Shown one piece after another: positions 48,498 through 57,782 of a stretch of DNA of 64,000 nt (its first letter is position 1; every line of letters begins with the position of its first letter). The stretch is from NCBI RefSeq assembly GCF_024347495.1, contig NZ_AP025490.1, forward strand, positions 1,364,001-1,428,000, written 5' to 3'. The notes beneath the pieces are model-generated. The model was not told where the DNA came from and did no database searches. It saw nothing but the letters and a program-made list of their open reading frames with translations. The DNA is from Vibrio gallaecicus (GTDB lineage Bacteria > Pseudomonadota > Gammaproteobacteria > Enterobacterales > Vibrionaceae). The translations under genes were made by a program, and so were the position numbers.

Positions 48498-49502
48498 TCA
48501 CTTTTTGGTAACATTTTGTAATATGGTTTTTAAAGACGCATTCAATCGTTTCATCTCATCATCACTTCCATGCAGATCTGGGTGGTAAATTTTTGATAAT
48601 TGCTTATATCTAATTTTTATCGACTTAGGAGGTGGAATAGAATTCGCGCTATAGCCAAATAGTGCGCAAGCAATCTTTAGTTTTTGGACATCTTTAGAAG
48701 CTTGATATTTTTTGACTTCCCGGAACATTGCTTCTAATTGGCGCTTCTGTTGTTTAATAGTGAAGTTTTTGGATTTGATCTGAGCTTCTAATGCCTGATT
48801 TTGTTCATTTTCTTTGTGTGAGCGTTTAGCGCGGACCTTTGTGACAGTGATGGCTAACCCACAAAGTAATATCAATAATGCAGATATTGATAAATAGTCA
48901 GAGGTGACCAGCAAGGGGGCTGAAGTTGGTGCTCGATTTGGATCAATTAGTTCATCTGATGATTCTTCTTCACTAAAGGCACTATTGAGCTGTTCGATTT
49001 CTGATATCTGCTTCTCACGCCTAGCGTTAAACTTCGCTTCTAATACACGGCTGTAGCCATCTTGAGCCTTGTCATCGTAATAAGTGGCAACTTGATACCA
49101 TACTTCAGCTAAATCAAGAGGGCTTAATGTTGAGGAAGGGTAGTGCTCATAAATCTTTGCGAGTTCTAGTGGTGCTGTGGGGTTACCTCTACTGGCAAGT
49201 TGGCTATACCAGCGAATAGCGGCTTGTGGGTTTCTCTCTGTTCCTATTCCTGACGCAAGAAAGTTAGCCAGTTTTAATTGAGCTTTTATATGACCATTTT
49301 CAGCAGCTTGAGAATACCAGTAAAAAGCATTGTCAGCGTTTGCTTCTACATCAACTCCAAGATCATACGATTGAGCAAGCAAATATTGAGATTGGGGATC
49401 TTGCTGTTGCGCTTTTTCAGTCAAACCAGTAATCGTGTCTGCTTGTGTAAAAGAAGCGGAGAAAAAAAATAGAGCGGTGATGATTCGTACTATTATTGAC
49501 AT
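48498..49502 (-). CDS. Membrane protein with Sel1 repeats and a J domain
   Basis: 334 residues. Signal-like N-terminus, then three Sel1-type repeats (about 25-140: AFYWYSQAAENGHIKAQLKLA, AIRWYSQLASRGNPTA, shortened), a transmembrane span (about 205-225, LSISALLILLCGLAI), a coiled coil (about 235-270) and a C-terminal J-like domain with KIYHPDLHG (HPD motif near residue 310). A possible membrane DnaJ-type cochaperone with periplasmic Sel1 repeats. The combination is unusual and no function is known to me. RBS is weak; the J domain lies inside the cell by this topology. Confidence 0.75.
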   Translation of the reverse strand: MSIIVRIITALFFFSASFTQADTITGLTEKAQQQDPQSQYLLAQSYDLGVDVEANADNAFYWYSQAAENGHIKAQLKLANFLASGIGTERNPQAAIRWYSQLASRGNPTAPLELAKIYEHYPSSTLSPLDLAEVWYQVATYYDDKAQDGYSRVLEAKFNARREKQISEIEQLNSAFSEEESSDELIDPNRAPTSAPLLVTSDYLSISALLILLCGLAITVTKVRAKRSHKENEQNQALEAQIKSKNFTIKQQKRQLEAMFREVKKYQASKDVQKLKIACALFGYSANSIPPPKSIKIRYKQLSKIYHPDLHGSDDEMKRLNASLKTILQNVTKK

Positions 49503-49527
49503 AATAAATAATTATCTAATTCTAATA

Positions 49528-49557
49528 AAAAGGCTCAGTAATGATACTGAGCCTTTT
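49528..49557 (-). terminator. Terminator of the OmpA-like gene
   Basis: aaaggctcagta / tactgagccttt perfect 12-bp stem with a 4-base loop; T run on the minus strand. Confidence 0.9.
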
Positions 49558-49560
49558 TGA

Positions 49561-50229
49561 TTATTTCAGAGGAAGAATCTGAATTTCTACGCGGCGGTTA
49601 CAAGAACGACCTTGAGAAGTTTTATTATCACATATTGGGTAACGTTCACCATTACCACGTGCAATAGCACGTCCAGGGGCAACATCCTGTGAGATGAAGA
49701 ATGAACGAACCGATTCAGCGCGACGCTCTGATAAAATTTGGTTTAATGATTCGCTGCCAGTGCTATCAGTATGGCCGTCAATGACTAAGCTGGTATCTGG
49801 GTATTCAACAAGAATACGAGAAATACCACGTAGCGTTTTGTGAATGCTTGGCTCAAGAGCATAAGAGCCGGACTCAAAGCCAATACCATTTTCTAAGCGA
49901 AGCAATAATTGGTTTTCACCGACACGTTCTACTTGCACGCCTGAATCTAATAACTCATTACGTAAAGCTTGTTCTTGCTGGTCGAAGTAATATCCAACAC
50001 CACCACCAACAGCACCACCAGCAGCAGCACCAATAAGTGCGCGTTTGCGGCGATCTTTAGAATCATCACCGGTAGCTGCGCCTGCAACCGCGCCGGCAAT
50101 AGCACCAATTAGAGCACCTGTTGTTGCAGAGTTTGTTTCAGATTCACCAGTTGTTGCGTTTTGACGCTGAGTAGCCTGACAACCAGTCAAGGCGATGGTA
50201 AGAGCAAGTGCGAGAGTGATTTTTTTCAA
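49561..50229 (-). CDS. OmpA-family lipoprotein with glycine zipper
   Basis: 222 residues. Lipobox ALTGC (about residues 12-17), then a glycine-zipper (GALIGAIAGAVAGAATG, GAAAGGAVGGGVGYYFD) and a C-terminal OmpA domain (about 100-222) that binds peptidoglycan through the Asp and Arg of DGHTDSTGSESLNQ...ERRAESV. Similar to E. coli YiaD. Anchors the outer membrane to the cell wall. Monocistronic. Confidence 0.88.
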   Translation of the reverse strand: MKKITLALALTIALTGCQATQRQNATTGESETNSATTGALIGAIAGAVAGAATGDDSKDRRKRALIGAAAGGAVGGGVGYYFDQQEQALRNELLDSGVQVERVGENQLLLRLENGIGFESGSYALEPSIHKTLRGISRILVEYPDTSLVIDGHTDSTGSESLNQILSERRAESVRSFFISQDVAPGRAIARGNGERYPICDNKTSQGRSCNRRVEIQILPLK

Positions 50230-50355
50230 GTTTTAATCTCCGTATAATAATGCTGTGTCTAGCCATAAATAACCTTTCTTATGGTCAAAATATTGTTGCT
50301 TATGGCTAACATATTATTCTGTATAACAATGAGGCTAGACATTGTAAAGTTTTGG

Positions 50356-51045
50356 TTAAGCTTTACTTATGCGTTTAGCGGCTTGCGCCCCTGCAACTGG
50401 ACGATTAACAGACAGTTTCCGCCCTTTTTTTAATCCAACCTCATAATCAGCTGTTAAGTTCTTCATTGCTTCACGTAGCTGCTGTTTAAATGTTTCACGA
50501 TCGATGTTTTTAAATTCTTTATCAATATAGTTATTGATTTTATTGTTGGACTCGTCGTCTGGAGTGATAGTGGGTAGCTTTTCAAGTGCGCCTTCAACCC
50601 AACCCGAAACAAACGAATTTACACGACGTGTCACTTCCAAGGTGCTGGTTCCAGAACCTGCAAATCCATTTCTAAATTGACCGGTATGTTCATTCAATTC
50701 ACGGTAGACAATATCAAAAGCAAAAGCGGCAAAAATAGCTCGGTCTGCTTCACCGATAAACTCAACACGCTTTAATCCTTTATGATTGAGCAAAACCGCT
50801 TCAACACCAAATTTGGTATTGATGCCGCGGATAACACGCAAAACTGTCGAACTGATATTTGCTGGTAATAAATGGCTAGACTGGGTTTTTCCCATCTTGA
50901 TGAATTCAATATCGTCTTTCTCAAGACCATATTTAAGCATTAAATTATGGGCCATTTTAATCGCATTGGCCGCTTCATTTACGTTCGCTGAATTACCTAA
51001 TTCAAGGCATTTAGCAATTTTTTTAAGAGCTTTTTTCTTATCCAT
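50356..51045 (-). CDS. DUF2786 protein
   Basis: 229 residues; N-terminal LKKIAKCLELGNSANVNEAANAI and DIEFIKM-type pattern of DUF2786 (about 1-50), followed by a second domain (about 75-165) found with it. The family occurs in genomes and phages with unknown function. No catalytic motif is clear; HxH and polar RGFAG-type residues are not diagnostic. Single gene. Confidence 0.75.
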   Translation of the reverse strand: MDKKKALKKIAKCLELGNSANVNEAANAIKMAHNLMLKYGLEKDDIEFIKMGKTQSSHLLPANISSTVLRVIRGINTKFGVEAVLLNHKGLKRVEFIGEADRAIFAAFAFDIVYRELNEHTGQFRNGFAGSGTSTLEVTRRVNSFVSGWVEGALEKLPTITPDDESNNKINNYIDKEFKNIDRETFKQQLREAMKNLTADYEVGLKKGRKLSVNRPVAGAQAAKRISKA

Positions 51046-51409
51046 CGACTAACTATTCATTTCCGCAAATTTAGAAAAGTCCGACATTTTACCTGTTTTC
51101 GTTAATAACAGAAAGCCCTAACTATTGAGAGGTGAAAAGAGTAAACGCAAATTTGTACTTATCAGGGATGGAAAGTATAAATGTTGAAGTACAGGACAAA
51201 TCGATTAGCTGATGATTTTAAAAGTGATTATATTGTGTGTTAGGTAGGAAGTTTGAGTGACAATGCAAGGGATTGAGTAAAAAGTAGAGCCTCAGTCAGG
51301 GGACAAATAAAACGCCATCACATGTTGTGGATGGCGTTTTGTAGAATAGTAATTTAATAAAGCGCTTATGCTAAAGAACTAAGAACTTATGAGAAGCTTA
51401 GCTTTGGAA
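51046..51409. other. Region between DUF3334 and DUF2786 genes
   Basis: 364 bases; contains a terminator of the DUF2786 gene or its neighbour at 51308-51340 (aaacgccatc / gatggcgttt). No gene seen. Confidence 0.5.
51308..51342 (-). terminator. Inverted repeat, probable terminator
   Basis: aaaacgccatc / gatggcgtttt with an 11-base spacer; T-rich on the minus strand. It lies in the DUF2786-to-DUF3334 interval. Confidence 0.6.
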
Positions 51410-52099
51410 TTAAATACCAAGCTCATCAAGCAGGTCCGCAGCTGAATCATTCTTGCTTGTTTCAGCTGGTTCCTGTTTATTTGTAGCCTGCATTTGCTTT
51501 TGTGTTGCTTCTAAAATGCTGTCTGGACATTCATCTTCAGCAACTTCAAATTCTTCAAGTTGGATAAACTCAGTTTTATCCATTGCAAGTTCAAGGTAGA
51601 AGATATTGTTGTTTGCTGTTGAGAATGTTACGCGTCTCGCTTGAGGGCGATCTAGGTTGGTATCAACAGACAAATTTACTTGCTTGTTTAAAGCCAGCAT
51701 CTTTGGTTGGTTTTGCGTAATGTTGGTTTGTAGTTCTTTACGAATTTTATTGGTGAAATCGCCAACAAGTTGGTTCATTAACTCGCCTAAAACGTCGCCA
51801 ACTTCATCTGAGGTATGAAGTACAGCAAGTTCGTCTTCTGGCATGCCCATGTTACGCATGTAGTTTGTGTAAATTTCTAATGCGGCTTTTGATGTGAAAT
51901 TGATTACCACCAAACCAGAGAAACCACCATCAAATAATACAAAGCAACCAAAGTCTGGCTTAAGGCTAGTTTTGTTAATCTTTTGAACCATAGCTGAATA
52001 CGATACTTGAGAAGCAGTGGCTGAAGTCAGTACGCCAGATACCGATTGGCAAAGCTTAAGTAGGATATCTTCTGTTGTGACTGTCTTGTTTTTTTTCAT
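51410..52099 (-). CDS. DUF3334 protein, CheX-like
   Basis: 229 residues, cytoplasmic. It carries SDEVGDVLGELMNQLVGDFTNKI, the helix that in CheX/CheC/FliY phosphatases is ExxN-like (here GELMNQ), and the surrounding two-layer fold. The C-terminal tail is polar. A role in chemotaxis signalling or c-di-GMP-linked motility is inference; the family is annotated only as DUF3334 in Vibrio. Confidence 0.7.
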   Translation of the reverse strand: MKKNKTVTTEDILLKLCQSVSGVLTSATASQVSYSAMVQKINKTSLKPDFGCFVLFDGGFSGLVVINFTSKAALEIYTNYMRNMGMPEDELAVLHTSDEVGDVLGELMNQLVGDFTNKIRKELQTNITQNQPKMLALNKQVNLSVDTNLDRPQARRVTFSTANNNIFYLELAMDKTEFIQLEEFEVAEDECPDSILEATQKQMQATNKQEPAETSKNDSAADLLDELGI

Positions 52100-52325
52100 T
52101 GTTATATGCTCTTGAGGGTTCGTATTAACGAAATGTTATTCAGTATACTTCCTGATAAAATAAGAGGAAAGAGACCATTTCTTTCATTCTTGCATTGAGA
52201 TTCTTATTTGATCACCTTTTTATATGAACTTATTAGTAGTAAAGTGACGAAATTCAAATAAATATATTAAAAACCACTCATTACCCATTGCTGATAGGAT
52301 CAGCGAAGTAGGGGGCAGGAAGCAA

Positions 52326-55300
52326 ATGTTACCAAGACTTCAACTCAATATTGATGTCGATCCAGTAGTTGTAAGCTTTTTACAGGAGTTAAAAGCGGCT
52401 GGCTTTACTGGCGATATCGAATCTCAATATTCTAGCCGCTTAGCGGTTGCCACTGATAACAGTGTCTATCAACAATTACCTCAAGCAGTTGTTCATCCTC
52501 GAACGACTAAAGATGTCACGCTTATTGGTAAGATTAGCTCACAATCCACTTATGAGAGAGTTACTTTTTCTCCGCGTGGCGGTGGGACGGGTACGAATGG
52601 ACAATCACTGACAAAAGGTGTTGTTGTTGATTTGTCTCGTCATATGAATCAAGTTCTTGAAATTAATGAAAAGGAAGGCTGGGTTCGTGTTCAATCTGGG
52701 GTTGTTAAAGACCAGTTGAATGATGCTGTTCGCCCATTCGGTTATTTTTTCTCTCCAGACCTTTCTACCAGTAATCGTGCAACGCTAGGTGGGATGATTA
52801 ACACAGATGCTTCAGGTCAAGGTTCGTTGAAATACGGCAAAACATCCGATCATGTATTGTCTTTACAAGCGGTTTTTGCTGATGGGTCGTGTTTAGAGTC
52901 TGATCTATCGCATGGGTTGCCAAGTGACGGTGAATTTGCTTTCCAAGCTCTAGCTGTAACAGAAACTGTTTGCCGAGAAAAACGAGCGGAAATCCTTAAT
53001 AAATTCCCTCCACTTAACCGCTTTCTAACGGGTTATGATTTAAAAAATGCCATTGATGAACAAGACGACAGTTTCAACCTAACTCGTGTTCTGTGTGGTG
53101 CTGAAGGCTCACTTGCTTTTATTACTGAAGCAAAACTCAATTTAACACCCATTCCTAAAGCCAGAACTTTGGTGAACGTGAAATACAACTCGTTTGACTC
53201 AGCATTGCGTAACGCTCCCTTTATGGTCGAAGCGAGTGCACTGTCTGTTGAAACGGTTGATTCAAGAGTTTTAAATTTAGCAAAACAAGATATTGTTTGG
53301 CATACCGTAAGTGACTTGCTGACCGACGTTCCTAATAAGGAAATGCTTGGTATCAACATGGTTGAATTTGCGGGGCAAAATGAAGCGGAAGTTGAAGCGC
53401 AAGTTAAAGCTTTGACTGTGCAGCTTGAAACTATGCTAGAGACAGAACAAGCCGGTGTCATTGGTTTTCAGGTATGCAGTGACCTCTCCAGTATTGGTCG
53501 TATTTATAACATGCGAAAGAAAGCTGTGGGTCTGCTAGGAGCTGCAAAAGGCAGTGCTAAACCTGTGGCTTTTGCTGAAGATACTTGTGTTCCGCCAGAG
53601 AACCTTGCTGATTTTATTGTTGAGTTCCGAGAGCTACTTGACAATAAATCGCTTAATTACGGCATGTTTGGACATGTTGATGCAGGTGTACTTCATGTTC
53701 GTCCCGCTTTAGATCTCTGCGATCCAAAGCAAGAAGCGCTAATGCATGAGATCTCTGATGAAGTGGTCAAGCTGGTGGCGAAATATGGCGGTTTAATGTG
53801 GGGGGAGCACGGGAAAGGCTTCCGTTCAGAATATGGTCCTGACTTCTTTGGTGATGAACTGTTTACTGAACTGAGAAGAGTGAAAGCAGCATTCGACCCT
53901 CATAATAAGATGAATCCAGGTAAGATTTGTACACCACTTGATAGTGATGCTGAGTTGGTAAAAGTTACTGATACTAAGCGTGGGTACTACGACAGACAAA
54001 TAGATGTAAAAGTACGCGATAGTTTTAAACAAGCCATGGAGTGTAATGGCAACGGTTTGTGCTTTAACTATGATACGAGCTCTCCAATGTGTCCTTCAAT
54101 GAAGGTGACCGCTGATCGCCGTCATTCTCCGAAAGGACGAGCAGGGCTAGTAAGAGAGTGGTTACGTCAATTAACGGAACAAGGTATCGATATACTCGAC
54201 TTAGAAGCGCAAGCTCTTAAGAACGATACGCCGGTTAAAACGATGATCGATCGAATCCGCAATAGCGTAAATAAGCGTCATGAGTATGATTTTTCACACG
54301 AAGTGTATGAAGCCATGAATGGCTGCCTAGCTTGTAAGGCTTGTGCGAGTCAGTGTCCTATTAAAGTGGATGTCCCAAGTTTCCGCTCACGCTTTTTGAA
54401 TATTTATTACTCTCGTTACCAACGTCCTGCAAAAGACTACCTTGTTGCTAATATTGAAACCATGCTTCCGTTGATGGCGAAAGCACCCAAAGTGGTGAAT
54501 ACCGTTATTTCACAGAAGTGGGTAGCAAGCTTAACTGCAAGTACGGTTGGTTATATAGATACGCCCTTAATGTCTGTACCGACTTTATCTAAGCGTGTAT
54601 CGAATAAAAACCTTCAACTGTTCGATTTACAATACCTTGCTGGTTTGTCTTCAGATGAAAAACAGCAGCATGTTTTGATTGTTCAAGACCCATTTACCAG
54701 CTTTTACGATGCAGAAGTGGTCGATGATTTTATCACCTTGGCACAAAAATTAGGTAAAACCCCGGTTCTTCTGCCATTTAAACCAAACGGAAAAGCTCTG
54801 CATATTAAAGGCTTCTTAAGTCGATTTGCTAAGGATGCAAAAAGTACGGCTGACTTTTTATCAATGGTGGCCGAGTTAGGGGTACCTTTGGTGGGCGTTG
54901 ACCCTGCTTTAGTTCTTTGTTACCGAGATGAATACTTGGAAGTGCTTGGTGATAAGCGAGGAGAATTTGATGTATTAACGGTGCATGAGTGGCTATACCC
55001 AAGATTAGAGGAGTTTGACGTTCAGTCGAGTGACTCAGAAGCTTGGTATTTATTTGCACACTGCACTGAAAAGACAAAAATGCCCAACGCTGAAAAAGAG
55101 TGGGGGGCCATATTTACTCATTTCGGCGCAACGCTAAACACAGTACCTGTTGGTTGCTGTGGTATGGCAGGTACTTTCGGTCATGAAGTGGATAAATTTC
55201 AGATGTCGAAAGACATCTACGGTTTAAGTTGGAAGCCTCGATTGGAAGACTTACCGAAGGAGCGTTGTCTAGTTACGGGTTATTCTTGCAGAAGCCAAGT

Positions 55301-55361
55301 CAAACGTTTTGAAGGTGAAAAGCTCGCACACCCGTTGCAAGTGCTTGCTAAACTCATTTAA
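52326..55361 (+). CDS. ydiJ: FAD/4Fe-4S D-2-hydroxyacid dehydrogenase, YdiJ-like
   Basis: 1011 residues, nearly as long as E. coli YdiJ (1018), which oxidises D-2-hydroxyglutarate. FAD_binding_4 domain (about 45-190; PRGGGTGTNGQSL), FAD-oxidase C-terminal domain, then two cysteine clusters CLACKACASQCPIKVDVP (near 665) and the CCG-type site VPVGCCGMAG (near 950). A CNGNGLCFNYDTSSPMCPSM segment precedes them. Electron acceptor probably the quinone pool or another flavoprotein. Divergent from the DUF3334 gene. Confidence 0.9.
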   Translation: MLPRLQLNIDVDPVVVSFLQELKAAGFTGDIESQYSSRLAVATDNSVYQQLPQAVVHPRTTKDVTLIGKISSQSTYERVTFSPRGGGTGTNGQSLTKGVVVDLSRHMNQVLEINEKEGWVRVQSGVVKDQLNDAVRPFGYFFSPDLSTSNRATLGGMINTDASGQGSLKYGKTSDHVLSLQAVFADGSCLESDLSHGLPSDGEFAFQALAVTETVCREKRAEILNKFPPLNRFLTGYDLKNAIDEQDDSFNLTRVLCGAEGSLAFITEAKLNLTPIPKARTLVNVKYNSFDSALRNAPFMVEASALSVETVDSRVLNLAKQDIVWHTVSDLLTDVPNKEMLGINMVEFAGQNEAEVEAQVKALTVQLETMLETEQAGVIGFQVCSDLSSIGRIYNMRKKAVGLLGAAKGSAKPVAFAEDTCVPPENLADFIVEFRELLDNKSLNYGMFGHVDAGVLHVRPALDLCDPKQEALMHEISDEVVKLVAKYGGLMWGEHGKGFRSEYGPDFFGDELFTELRRVKAAFDPHNKMNPGKICTPLDSDAELVKVTDTKRGYYDRQIDVKVRDSFKQAMECNGNGLCFNYDTSSPMCPSMKVTADRRHSPKGRAGLVREWLRQLTEQGIDILDLEAQALKNDTPVKTMIDRIRNSVNKRHEYDFSHEVYEAMNGCLACKACASQCPIKVDVPSFRSRFLNIYYSRYQRPAKDYLVANIETMLPLMAKAPKVVNTVISQKWVASLTASTVGYIDTPLMSVPTLSKRVSNKNLQLFDLQYLAGLSSDEKQQHVLIVQDPFTSFYDAEVVDDFITLAQKLGKTPVLLPFKPNGKALHIKGFLSRFAKDAKSTADFLSMVAELGVPLVGVDPALVLCYRDEYLEVLGDKRGEFDVLTVHEWLYPRLEEFDVQSSDSEAWYLFAHCTEKTKMPNAEKEWGAIFTHFGATLNTVPVGCCGMAGTFGHEVDKFQMSKDIYGLSWKPRLEDLPKERCLVTGYSCRSQVKRFEGEKLAHPLQVLAKLI

Positions 55362-55473
55362 GATATTTATTAAGCCTAGCTCCTTGCTAGGCTTTTTTAT
55401 ACCGATTGATTAGCCCTGTTATGCCTTTGCGTTTCGAGGGTTAGTTATAAACACATCAAAGCAAGGATGTTAG

Positions 55474-55935
55474 ATGAAGACTCTTGAATTAAAAATTCCC
55501 CCGGTAGCTGTATTCTTGTTTATTTTGTTATGTTCATATGGATTTAGCCAATATGTTGAATTCGGTGGTGTAGAACTACCGCTCCCTACTAGCTTATTGC
55601 TCGTAGGGATTATTATTAGTGCGGTTATCGGTCTGTCTGGTGTCTGGGAGTTTAGAAAGCATAAGACGACAGTAAATCCAACGAAACCAGATGGCGCTTC
55701 TACTATCGTCGATTCAGGTGTTTACGGATACACCCGCAACCCAATGTACCTAGGGCTGTATATTCTTTTGTTTTGTATTGGTTATTATTTTCAAAACCTA
55801 GTGAGTATGTCGTTCAGTTTTCTGTTTGTCACATACATGAATCAGTTTCAAATAAAGCCTGAAGAAAAAACGTTAGAGCAACTATTTGGTGCGAGCTATG
55901 TTGATTATAAGCAGAAAGTAAGACGGTGGATTTAG
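55474..55935 (+). CDS. Isoprenylcysteine methyltransferase-like membrane protein
   Basis: 153 residues with four or five spans. GVYGYTRNPMYLGLY and EEKTLEQLFGASYVDYKQKVRRW are the ICMT/PEMT-type SAM-binding signature of small bacterial membrane methyltransferases of unknown substrate. Stand-alone; the ATG has AAGGATG upstream. Confidence 0.85.
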   Translation: MKTLELKIPPVAVFLFILLCSYGFSQYVEFGGVELPLPTSLLLVGIIISAVIGLSGVWEFRKHKTTVNPTKPDGASTIVDSGVYGYTRNPMYLGLYILLFCIGYYFQNLVSMSFSFLFVTYMNQFQIKPEEKTLEQLFGASYVDYKQKVRRWI

Positions 55936-55953
55936 AAGGTTTAACCAGTGAAT

Positions 55954-55968
55954 TGATAATAATTGTCA
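55954..55968. promoter_or_regulatory. Candidate Fur box before the protease gene
   Basis: TGATAATAATTGTCA matches the 7-1-7 Fur palindrome at 13 of 14 informative positions; it lies about 100 bases before the protease start. Confidence 0.6.
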
Positions 55969-56070
55969 TTTATAAAGTATGGATCACATTTATTTATTAG
56001 CGAGCTTTTACGTGTTTGTTGTATGAATTAGATTTCACCTGAATTTATAATAAATATATAAGGTTAGGTT

Positions 56071-57684
56071 ATGAAAGGTTTGCAAGCTACATTGCTCGCT
56101 CTTAGCATTTCGGTCGCAGGTTTATCGTCAGTATCTGCACAAGATGCTTCTTCAAGAATTATCAATGGTACGGAAGCCGCTGAAGGAAGCTGGCCATTTA
56201 TAGCTGCGCTTGTGATGAAAGACGCAGACCCGTATCAAGGTCAATTTTGTGGTGCTAGTTTTATTGGTGAACGCTATATTTTGACTGCAGCTCACTGTAC
56301 TGAAGGCTTGGAGTCACAAGACATTGATGTGGTGGTTGGGTCTTCGGATCTGTCTGCTTCTGATGTTGAAGGTTCGCGTTATGCAGTTAAGCATATTTAT
56401 ACGCATGAGTCCTATGTCTCTGCATCATCTGGTCATGACATTGCGGTAATTGAGTTGTCTGAAGCCGCATCAAAAGTAGCGATTCCCCTACCTGATCAAT
56501 TTTTAAGAAATGACTTACCAACAGGTGAAAGTTTAACTGTGATGGGGTGGGGTAATCAGAATAACCAGTCTGATCAATTTGTCAGTTCTAGTAAACTTCA
56601 TCAAGTGAATGTTCCCCTTGTCTCTCAAAGCGTTTGTCGTACTGCATCGCACCCTTTATACCGATCCATTGGCGATGACGCATTTTGTGCTGGCTTTCCA
56701 CAAGGTGGATATGATTCATGCCAGGGTGACAGCGGTGGACCAATCGTTGTAAATCATGGTGGAACGACAAAACAACTTGGCATCGTAAGTTGGGGGATCG
56801 GCTGTGCAGATGAAAACGCATACGGCGTTTATACGAACTTGAGCCACTTTACGGATTGGATTGCTACAGCTACTGGTGGTTTTAGTTACAACCAACAAAA
56901 AGATTTAGGAGTAAAACCACCGGGTTCAAATACTCATACCTTTGACTATACGAATAATACCGATGTCGCAATTAAGATTAGTAACATTTTTGAAACTTCG
57001 GGTTTAGCTGTTCAAAGTTCAAATTGTTCAAATTTACTAGTGGGTGAAACTTGCCAAGTTACGGTTGATTTTAATGTAACGAAGCTTGATTTCGACTCTA
57101 TTAATATTGAGCTTACAACGGATCACCCTTTGTATTCTAAAGTGAAATCGAAAGCTTCATTTATTGGTGCAACAACGGCGGTGCAAAGTGTAAGCAGCTT
57201 AGTTGATATTACGAATTCTGGTGTATTTAATACGGCACAGTGGGAATCTAGAGATGGTTACATTGCTTCTTCAGAAATTGGTGATAATGAGAAAACGGCA
57301 TTAATTATCGAAGGTGTTCCAAGAGGTAGATTAACAATACAAATCGGTGTATCGACTGAAAGCGGTGCTGATTTTATGAAGCTATATGCAAATGGTACTC
57401 AAGTCGCTCAAATGTCGGGGGAACTAGTAGAATCGCAGGATATATACCTTTCTAAAAAGCTAAATACTATTGTGGTTTTTTATGAAAAAGATTTAAGTTT
57501 ATCTCGAGGAACGGATGACGTTAGGCTTTTAGATTTCCAGCTTACAGAAAGCTCTGATAGCTCACAAGGTGGTGATAACGTAGCAAGAAGCTCAAGTAGC
57601 GGCGGTACATTTGGTCTTTATGGCTTGTTTATGATATTTGGTTTTACCGTGTTAAGAAGTATTCGCTCACGTATAACTAAATAA
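56071..57684 (+). CDS. vesB: Secreted trypsin-like protease with GlyGly-CTERM anchor
   Basis: 537 residues. Signal peptide cut near SAQ-DA. Propeptide end at SSRIINGT. Catalytic triad His75 (TAAHC), Asp123 (HDIAVIEL) and Ser221 (GDSGGP); Asp215 (six before the Ser) predicts trypsin-like cleavage after Arg or Lys. An Ig-like domain follows, and the tail is SSSGGTFGLYGLFMIFGFTVLRSIRSR type: a GlyGly-CTERM signal processed by rhombosortase for type II-secreted surface proteins (VesB of V. cholerae). The symbol is by similarity and locus memory. Preceded by a candidate Fur box. Confidence 0.88.
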   Translation: MKGLQATLLALSISVAGLSSVSAQDASSRIINGTEAAEGSWPFIAALVMKDADPYQGQFCGASFIGERYILTAAHCTEGLESQDIDVVVGSSDLSASDVEGSRYAVKHIYTHESYVSASSGHDIAVIELSEAASKVAIPLPDQFLRNDLPTGESLTVMGWGNQNNQSDQFVSSSKLHQVNVPLVSQSVCRTASHPLYRSIGDDAFCAGFPQGGYDSCQGDSGGPIVVNHGGTTKQLGIVSWGIGCADENAYGVYTNLSHFTDWIATATGGFSYNQQKDLGVKPPGSNTHTFDYTNNTDVAIKISNIFETSGLAVQSSNCSNLLVGETCQVTVDFNVTKLDFDSINIELTTDHPLYSKVKSKASFIGATTAVQSVSSLVDITNSGVFNTAQWESRDGYIASSEIGDNEKTALIIEGVPRGRLTIQIGVSTESGADFMKLYANGTQVAQMSGELVESQDIYLSKKLNTIVVFYEKDLSLSRGTDDVRLLDFQLTESSDSSQGGDNVARSSSSGGTFGLYGLFMIFGFTVLRSIRSRITK

Positions 57685-57697
57685 AATTGAGTTAAAT

Positions 57698-57732
57698 GAA
57701 AAAGGTCTACTTAGTAAGTAGACCTTTTTTGA
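57698..57732. terminator. Terminator after the protease gene
   Basis: aaaggtctactta / taagtagaccttt near-perfect stem with T run on the plus strand. Confidence 0.9.
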
Positions 57733-57740
57733 TTCTATTC

Positions 57741-57782
57741 TTAAGCATTAAGCATTAAGCATTAAGCATTAAGCATTAAGCA
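57741..57782. repeat. 7-bp tandem array (ttaagca)6
   Basis: Six perfect copies of ttaagca. The last copy contains the TAA stop (57776-57778) of the DUF3581 gene on the minus strand, so the array starts at the stop codon and runs into the 3' region. Confidence 0.95.
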
